A stretch of DNA of 9,174 nucleotides from positions 1 through 9,174 of the forward strand of contig NZBV01000025.1 in the NCBI GenBank assembly GCA_002686355.1. The letters are read 5' to 3'. The notes beneath the pieces are model-generated. The model saw only the letters and a program-made list of their open reading frames with translations. It searched no databases and was not told where the DNA came from. Below, one piece after another: positions 5,545 through 9,174 of this stretch. The translations under genes were made by a program, and so were the position numbers. The first letter of the stretch is position 1, and every line of letters begins with the position of its first letter. Origin of the DNA: Candidatus Pacearchaeota archaeon (lineage in GTDB: Archaea; Nanobdellota; Nanobdellia; Pacearchaeales; GW2011-AR1).

Positions 5545-6258
5545 TTACTCCTCGCCTCCTCCAATGCCATCCTTCAAAGCTTTCTTTTGAACTTCATAAA
5601 TTTCATTACATGCTTTTTTTGCCATTTGCATTATTTCTTTTAGTTGAGCAGGAGTTATCTTCCCGTCAATCTGCATCTGGGTCATCTTCCCGTCAGAAGT
5701 CATTGTTATAGGAATGTCTGTTGAACCCTCGCCTTCTTCATAATCTTCTTCTTCCTTGTTCACATCAACAACCAGTGTCTTGTCTAATTTTCCAAGCGCA
5801 ATACTTGAAACAAGGTCCTTCATTGGGATTCCTGCATGAGCAAGTGCAAGTGCTGCCGCATTAATCCCTGCGCATCGTGTTCCAGCATCTGCTTGTGTTA
5901 TCTGAATTGTAACATCAACTACTAGGTTTGGAAAACCTTTGATTTTCAAAACAGGATTAATCGCCCATTCAATTATTTTGTCAATCTCCTGGCTTCTTCT
6001 GTTCTTTCCTGGTCTTGCCCTGTCTGAGACAGAAAAACTCATTAGATTATAGTTGCACCTCAGTTGTCCTGTTGAAGGATCCTGCTGATGTTGAGGGTGC
6101 ATTTTTTTTGGACCATGAACAGCTGCAATAGCAGTTGTGTCGCCCTGCTTCCACATCGCACTGCCGTCTGCGCTCGGAATCACCCCGACCTTTGCGCTAA
6201 TTGGGCGCATCTCATCTAACTTTCTCCCGTCTGTTCGTTTGAATGTTTTAGTTGGCAC
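5545..6258 (-). CDS. rrp41: Exosome complex catalytic subunit Rrp41
   Basis: Rrp41 is the phosphate-dependent 3'-5' exoribonuclease subunit of the archaeal exosome ring. From the chosen start (237 aa) it shows RTDGRKLDEMRPI (8-20), RARPGKNRRSQEID (80-93) with the RNA/phosphate-binding arginines R87-R88, QADAGTRCAGINAAALALA (122-140) and VVDVNKEEED (163-172) with the acidic catalytic site continuing to D181. The frame could begin at a TTG at 6297, but GTG at 6258 is preceded by GGAGGAG with exactly six bases between, and the family N-terminus begins about here. This GTG overlaps the rrp4 stop by 11 bp. Compared with the usual pattern, three extra residues lie between the two catalytic aspartates. 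The Gly/Glu-rich C-terminus encodes the rrp42 ribosome-binding site. Confidence 0.94.
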   Translation of the reverse strand: MPTKTFKRTDGRKLDEMRPISAKVGVIPSADGSAMWKQGDTTAIAAVHGPKKMHPQHQQDPSTGQLRCNYNLMSFSVSDRARPGKNRRSQEIDKIIEWAINPVLKIKGFPNLVVDVTIQITQADAGTRCAGINAAALALAHAGIPMKDLVSSIALGKLDKTLVVDVNKEEEDYEEGEGSTDIPITMTSDGKMTQMQIDGKITPAQLKEIMQMAKKACNEIYEVQKKALKDGIGGGEE

Positions 6259-6940
6259 TTTTTTCTCCTCCTTTCTCCTTTGCAAACCATTTTTCAACTT
6301 CCTCTGTTAATCCAGGAATATAAGATTTTTCAGCAACAAACAAAATTGCTTTTTTTGCAAACAGTTCGTCTTCAATATTGTCGCCTATAATCCAGACAAA
6401 ACCATTTTGCCCCACAGTAATGTTGCACCTTGTCTCGTCTTTTACCATCTTTATCATGCTCCCTTCCTTACCAATAATCCTTGGAACCTTGTTTGGATTT
6501 ATCTTCATGATTATCCCTTCATTTATCTTCCCAAGCCCTCGTGATTTTAAACTCAGGTCAATTCCTCTCTTGTTTATGTTCCAGATTTTTGCAACAACCA
6601 TATCTCCGAGGTCCATGACTTCATCAAGCCCATCCTTGTTAACATATCTCGGAACTTCTGCAACAGAAAGAAACGCATTTTCAGGTGCATCAATGTCAAT
6701 TATCCACCCGTTAAAATTAATATTCTCAACCTTGCCAATCACGACATTTCCCCGTCGAGGGTTATAAACTCCTGACAACGGAATCACCTTGACTAACTTG
6801 TTAATCTCCTCAGCAAGTCCAAACTTCAAAGCAATAATTCCCTTCTCTGTCTTTTCTGTTCCATCTCCTGGTAAAAAATCATCTCCACTAACAATAACCT
6901 CGCCAGGAATTACAACTTGTCTTTTTTGTTCGTTTGTCAT
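6248..6940 (-). CDS. rrp4: Exosome complex RNA-binding cap subunit Rrp4
   Basis: Rrp4 forms the RNA-entry cap on the Rrp41/Rrp42 ring. The 230-aa protein has the expected three parts: an N-terminal domain starting QVVIPGEVIVSGDDFLPGDG (8-27), an S1 domain at about 62-135 (RRGNVVIGKVENINFNGW through RGIDLSLKSRGLG), and a KH domain at about 140-205 with PRIIGKEGSMIKMVKDET (153-170) holding the G-x-x-G loop. Its ATG is three bases after the stop of the upstream 52-aa ORF, with no strong Shine-Dalgarno, so re-initiation is likely. The order SBDS-rrp4-rrp41-rrp42 is the standard archaeal exosome operon. Confidence 0.94.
   Translation of the reverse strand: MTNEQKRQVVIPGEVIVSGDDFLPGDGTEKTEKGIIALKFGLAEEINKLVKVIPLSGVYNPRRGNVVIGKVENINFNGWIIDIDAPENAFLSVAEVPRYVNKDGLDEVMDLGDMVVAKIWNINKRGIDLSLKSRGLGKINEGIIMKINPNKVPRIIGKEGSMIKMVKDETRCNITVGQNGFVWIIGDNIEDELFAKKAILFVAEKSYIPGLTEEVEKWFAKEKGGEKSAN
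6265..6271 (-). promoter_or_regulatory. Shine-Dalgarno site that fixes the rrp41 start
   Basis: GGAGGAG on the minus strand, six A residues before the GTG at 6258. It lies inside the 3' end of rrp4 and is the strongest ribosome-binding site in the window, which argues against the TTG start 39 bp upstream. Confidence 0.7.
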
Positions 6941-6943
6941 TTT

Positions 6944-7102
6944 TTAGACTCTCATTTTTCCTCTTAATTTTTTAACTTGATAGTTCATTAATCCTATTGT
7001 TCGACTGGAACTATTCTTAGTAGCTTCTTCAAAACCCATTCTCTTCCCATAACCCCAAAGACTTGTTATGGCTTTTCCTGTTGACTCATAGGGCTTTCCC
7101 AT
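6944..7102 (-). CDS. Small basic protein, 52 aa, embedded between SBDS and rrp4
   Basis: I do not recognise this protein. It begins MGKPYESTGKAITSLWGYGK and ends LMNYQVKKLRGKMRV; it is strongly basic (about 12 Lys/Arg to 4 acidic residues), has no cysteine, and contains a Gly/aromatic LWGYGKRMGF stretch. The start is chosen at 7102 because it gives TAA G ATG with the SBDS stop, the same junction as rrp41-rrp42, with AAGGGA just upstream. Its stop is three bases before the rrp4 ATG. An ATG at 7135 would extend it into SBDS and looks spurious. Size, charge and location suggest an RNA- or ribosome-binding accessory protein, but that is inference. The archaeal exosome operon does not, as far as I know, carry a standard gene here. 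Confidence 0.75.
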   Translation of the reverse strand: MGKPYESTGKAITSLWGYGKRMGFEEATKNSSSRTIGLMNYQVKKLRGKMRV

Positions 7103-7103
7103 C

Positions 7104-7775
7104 TTATCCCTTAATCTCCTCGGTGATTGCAGCACCGTGCGTTACGTTGTTTAATCTGTCGTAAAAATCAATAATCATCCCTGAAGGAACACTGACCCCA
7201 ACTTTAAGATCTCCGTTGTCAAGCCATTTTTCATTTTCCTTGTATTGAGCAACAATCCCATAGGCTTTTCCTGTGTGTATTGCAGGCACAATTATCTTAA
7301 CCCGCTTGGTCTCAAGTTTGATTGGAATAATTTTGCTGACTTCATCAAGAATGTCTTTAATCTGGTTTTCTACTGTAACATTCTTTATATTTACATTTGC
7401 TTGTTCAAGAGCATTTTTAATTCTTTCTGCTGTAATTGGGTTGCCTGTTTGCGGGTCAATTGCATTTCTAGAAAGGAATTCAACAATTTGTTTGAACCTC
7501 TTTTCCTGTTCTTCATCACGATGCTCCTGTGTCAGCTGAACCTCACCTTCTTTAATAATCGTCTTAACTATTTCACTAACGTCAGTCATGCCAAAAGCTT
7601 CTCTTAAATCTTTTTCAGGCGCAACAAATCCCTTTTTAGAATCAGTAAAAATTTTGTCTCCTTCTGCTTCAACAAAATTAGCTTCTCCTTTCTTGAATCT
7701 CAGTGCTTCGTCAAGGTCAACAATAATTTCAAAATTCTTTCCTGCTTTTTTAATTCTCGTTAATGTATTTGTCAT
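7104..7775 (-). CDS. SBDS / Sdo1 family ribosome maturation protein
   Basis: SBDS proteins work with an EF-2-like GTPase to release the anti-association factor from nascent large ribosomal subunits, and in archaea also associate with exosome genes. The 223-aa protein (family about 230) has the N-terminal FYSH domain at 1-80 (RIKKAGKNFEIIVD, 7-20; KEGEVQLTQEHR, 75-86). A helical middle domain includes RNAIDPQTGNPITAERIKNAL (103-122), split by the hallmark AIDP motif. The C-terminal ferredoxin-like domain has PIKLETKRVKIIVPAIHTGK (151-170), AYGIV and GGxx-like THGAA near the end. It starts nine bases after the 47-aa ORF with no obvious Shine-Dalgarno. Confidence 0.94.
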   Translation of the reverse strand: MTNTLTRIKKAGKNFEIIVDLDEALRFKKGEANFVEAEGDKIFTDSKKGFVAPEKDLREAFGMTDVSEIVKTIIKEGEVQLTQEHRDEEQEKRFKQIVEFLSRNAIDPQTGNPITAERIKNALEQANVNIKNVTVENQIKDILDEVSKIIPIKLETKRVKIIVPAIHTGKAYGIVAQYKENEKWLDNGDLKVGVSVPSGMIIDFYDRLNNVTHGAAITEEIKG

Positions 7776-7784
7776 TTGAAGTTA

Positions 7785-7928
7785 TTAATGGAACGGTTCT
7801 CTGATTTCCCATTGATGGTTTTTTGATAAAAATTTGTCAAGAATTACTCTACTTCCATCTTTTTTGATTCCTTGAAGGAATTTATCATTAGAAATTTTTT
7901 TAGTTACTAGACTATGTTTCTTATCCAT
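7785..7928 (-). CDS. Tiny hypothetical protein, 47 aa, translationally coupled to psmA
   Basis: This ORF fills most of the gap between psmA and SBDS. Its ATG overlaps the psmA stop as TAATG, and the last psmA codons provide AAGGAG five bases upstream, so it has one of the best ribosome-binding sites in the window. The protein begins MDKKHSLVTKKISNDKFLQG and ends SKNHQWEIREPFH. It is basic, mixed-charge and without cysteines, signal peptide or membrane segment. I recognise no family. Tight coupling on both sides (nine bases to SBDS) argues that it is translated rather than chance sequence. A link to proteasome assembly or to ribosome maturation would be guesswork from position. Confidence 0.7.
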   Translation of the reverse strand: MDKKHSLVTKKISNDKFLQGIKKDGSRVILDKFLSKNHQWEIREPFH

Positions 7929-8647
7929 TATATCTCCTTAATCTTTTCGCCTTCTGCTCGTTTTAATTTTCCGTCTTTGATTTGAATGTAAGCAAGTTCA
8001 AGTTTATCAATGCTAAAACCCTTGTCTTTGGCTTCTTCAAAAATCTCAAGGGCAATTTTCACTCCTTGCTTGATTGTCAAATTTTTCTTATACTTTTCTC
8101 TTAATTTTTCCTTGATTTTTCCATCATTCTCACCAATTGCATTTGCACTATATGAAAAATAATTCCCAGTTATATCGCTTGTGTAAAGTTCTGGCTTTTT
8201 ACCATTGATACCTGCAATCATCAGTGAAACCCCAAATGGTCTTGCACCACCATACTGACTGAATTGCTGTTTTATGTTTGCAATGTCTTTCATTATTAAC
8301 TCGGGTTCTACAGAGGAATCATAGGTGACTCTATGCTGCTGTGCTAGAACCTGTGCTCTTTCAATCAGGACTCGCGCATCAGAACCAATCCCTGCGCTGC
8401 TTGCAATTATGTGTTCATCAATTTCATGGATTCTATTAACAGATGTCAAAGCCACAAGAATGTCAATGATTCTTTTATCAGCAATTATGAAAACTCCGTC
8501 AGTACAAACCATCCCTATACTGGAGATGCCCAGTCTTACTGCTTTTTCTGCATATTCCACCTGAAGGAGATGACCCTCTGGAGAAAACATAGTCGCAGTC
8601 CTGTCGTAACCCATTGCTTGATGCTGAATATCTGTTGGTATATCCAT
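7928..8647 (-). CDS. psmA: Proteasome subunit alpha
   Basis: This is the structural alpha subunit of the archaeal 20S proteasome, whose ring forms the gated entrance and docks the ATPase. The N-terminus has GYDRTATMFSPEGHLLQVEYA (13-33), including the gating Y14-D15-R16 and the alpha signature; DKR (57-59), SDARVLIERA (89-98) and QQFSQYGGARPFGVSLMIAG (127-146) also match. The length of 239 aa is normal. The lysine of the ATPase-tail pocket (K66 in Thermoplasma) aligns with R72. There is no N-terminal threonine active site, as expected for alpha. Start at 8647 is supported by a TATA element about 22-26 bp upstream; the ATG at residue 12 is an alternative. It heads the tightly packed psmA-SBDS-exosome run. 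Confidence 0.95.
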   Translation of the reverse strand: MDIPTDIQHQAMGYDRTATMFSPEGHLLQVEYAEKAVRLGISSIGMVCTDGVFIIADKRIIDILVALTSVNRIHEIDEHIIASSAGIGSDARVLIERAQVLAQQHRVTYDSSVEPELIMKDIANIKQQFSQYGGARPFGVSLMIAGINGKKPELYTSDITGNYFSYSANAIGENDGKIKEKLREKYKKNLTIKQGVKIALEIFEEAKDKGFSIDKLELAYIQIKDGKLKRAEGEKIKEI

Positions 8648-8663
8648 CTTAATTTTTGAGAAG

Positions 8664-8677
8664 TTTATAATATTTAT
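8664..8677 (-). promoter_or_regulatory. TATA element of psmA operon
   Basis: On the minus strand ATAAATATTATAAA covers two overlapping TATA-like boxes whose centres lie about 21-26 bp before the psmA ATG at 8647. This fits a leaderless or very short-leader transcript that could carry psmA through rpoK. The strongest match within it is hard to choose. Confidence 0.5.
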
Positions 8678-8718
8678 CTATTTTTCCTTTCTCTATTAAA
8701 ATTTAAAGAAAAAAGGCG

Positions 8719-8727
8719 TTTATAAAA
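8719..8727 (+). promoter_or_regulatory. Possible plus-strand TATA box in the pop5-psmA gap
   Basis: AAAAAAGGCG TTTATAAAA has a good archaeal TATA core after a purine-rich stretch and predicts plus-strand initiation near 8748, directly before the hairpin-rich segment and antisense to the psmA upstream region. No good plus-strand gene follows. Because the box is near-symmetric, it could also act on the minus strand. Confidence 0.35.
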
Positions 8728-8747
8728 TTTTTGGTGGAGGTTTAGTT

Positions 8748-8898
8748 AAGTAATCACTTCTTTTTTATGCATAGCCACAAAACATTTTACAGGAGGATAT
8801 TTGTTTTATCCTCCCAGGGTATAAGGCCGCTAAAAGGCGGGAGAATCTATCTAAATGGACAAAATGTCTCTTGCGATACTTAATTTAGGATAATCCTA
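8748..8898 (+). other. Hairpin-rich intergenic segment, candidate structured RNA
   Basis: The 357-bp gap 8648-9004 separates pop5 from psmA and carries no convincing gene. Within it are a perfect 8-bp stem GGAGGATA/TATCCTCC with a 7-nt loop (8792-8814), a CCGC/GCGG hairpin (8827-8840), a small GACA/TGTC hairpin (8858-8868) and a near-perfect palindrome TAGGAT-A-ATCCTA (8886-8898). CTCCC (8811-8815) can alternatively pair with GGGAG (8839-8843), which would break the first two stems, so two exclusive folds are possible. G+C is locally higher than in the flanks. I cannot match it to SRP RNA, RNase P RNA, tRNA or a box C/D or H/ACA RNA. Strand is assigned from the TATA box at 8719 and is uncertain. 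Confidence 0.3.
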
Positions 8899-9004
8899 TG
8901 AGTTAGTTGGTTTCCCAGTCCTTAAAAAATCCTATTGTTTTAACACTTTTTTAGACTAATTTGTTTTGGATTAAGAAGTTTTTTCATTATTTTCCTACAA
9001 CATT

Positions 9005-9174
9005 TCATTTTTTCCCCAACCCACGCAATGTCCCACTGACTTTTTCAACTGTCATTTTTTCAGGCCAGACACACAGTGATGCGCGCACAGAATTTACAGC
9101 TCCACGATTTACACAGATTACAGCAGAATTTGCAGACGATTTAATCCAACTAAAACCGCACTTTGACATCCCAA
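9005..9174 (-). CDS. RNase P protein component 2 (Pop5), C-terminal part, partial
   Basis: The minus-strand frame is open from the window edge to a TGA at 9005-9007. It encodes at least 55 residues that include SSANSAVICVNRGAVNSVRA (the inner-strand block) and end VEKVSGTLRGLGKK. Archaeal Pop5 proteins end in a similar pattern: a strand with V-x-R/N-R followed by a helix V-R-A-S-L, then a VSGT motif and a basic tail. Pop5 is a protein subunit of archaeal RNase P, which matures tRNA 5' ends. Position supports the call: pop5 commonly lies directly upstream of psmA in archaea. An ATG at 9169 is in frame, but the family length of about 100-130 aa implies the true start is outside the window. Confidence 0.72.
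   Translation of the reverse strand, partial: GMSKCGFSWIKSSANSAVICVNRGAVNSVRASLCVWPEKMTVEKVSGTLRGLGKK

Noticed and set aside
5544..5570. Upstream ATG at 5570 for rrp42
   Set aside because: It overlaps rrp41 by 26 bp; the ATG at 5543 follows the rrp41 stop by one base and has a purine-rich site.
6259..6297. TTG start at 6297 for rrp41
   Set aside because: It would overlap rrp4 by 50 bp without a ribosome-binding site; GTG at 6258 has an ideal GGAGGAG six bases upstream.
7103..7135. 33-bp N-terminal extension of the 52-aa ORF into SBDS
   Set aside because: The ATG at 7102 has the standard operon junction and an upstream AAGGGA; the extension is only the SBDS end in another frame.
8767..8883. 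38-aa plus-strand ORF (MHSHKTFYRRIFVLSSQG...) in the pop5-psmA gap
   Set aside because: It coincides with the hairpins, has no ribosome-binding site and no recognisable sequence; structure explains the region better.
8748..8950. SRP RNA, RNase P RNA or tRNA in the hairpin-rich gap
   Set aside because: None of their conserved cores (GNAR helix 8 loop, P4 core, T-loop GTTCRANTC) could be found on either strand.

Overview
The window looks archaeal, most likely from a DPANN-type lineage (Woesearchaeota/Pacearchaeota-like). The 5' end of a 16S rRNA gene at the left edge has an archaeal start and a GCAGCAGTTAGGAAT motif in place of the usual archaeal GCAGCAGGCGCGA. The proteins are archaeal informational ones: uS2, Rpo6/RpoK, the Rrp4/Rrp41/Rrp42 exosome, SBDS, proteasome alpha and Pop5. 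The DNA is AT-rich, genes are tightly packed, and several TATA-like boxes lie about 25 bp before a start codon, which suggests leaderless mRNAs. The lineage call is an inference from sequence features only.

Layout. Positions 1-341 hold the 5' part of 16S rRNA (minus strand), with its leader and a BRE/TATA promoter near 556-570. An unrecognised minus-strand gene (578-1252) diverges from a plus-strand stand-alone 3'-phosphoesterase of the LigD PE family (1311-1676); one palindromic TATA box sits between them. The PE gene ends directly against the convergent end of rpsB/uS2 (1677-2462). A stretch of about 600 bp between rpsB and eno holds what looks like a decayed plus-strand gene, whose last piece (2904-3113) is still open and overlaps the 3' end of eno.

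From the right edge, everything else runs on the minus strand: pop5 (partial, RNase P), a 357-bp gap with hairpins, psmA, a 47-aa ORF, SBDS, a 52-aa ORF, rrp4, rrp41, rrp42, rpoK, eno and rpsB. This is the known archaeal RNase P/proteasome/exosome superoperon joined head-to-tail to the rpoK-eno-rps2 ribosomal/RNA polymerase cluster. Genes from psmA to rpoK are separated by 0-9 bp or overlap, with start codons placed on or just after the upstream stop, so translation is probably coupled. Together they cover RNA 3'-end processing and decay (exosome), ribosome maturation (SBDS), protein turnover (20S proteasome), transcription (Rpo6), glycolysis (enolase) and the small ribosomal subunit (uS2).

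No mobile element, CRISPR array or complete tRNA gene was seen. The most open items are the two tiny ORFs locked into the proteasome/SBDS/exosome operon, the structured pop5-psmA gap, the decayed gene between eno and rpsB, the unusual enolase loop, and the long charged tails on RpoK and uS2.
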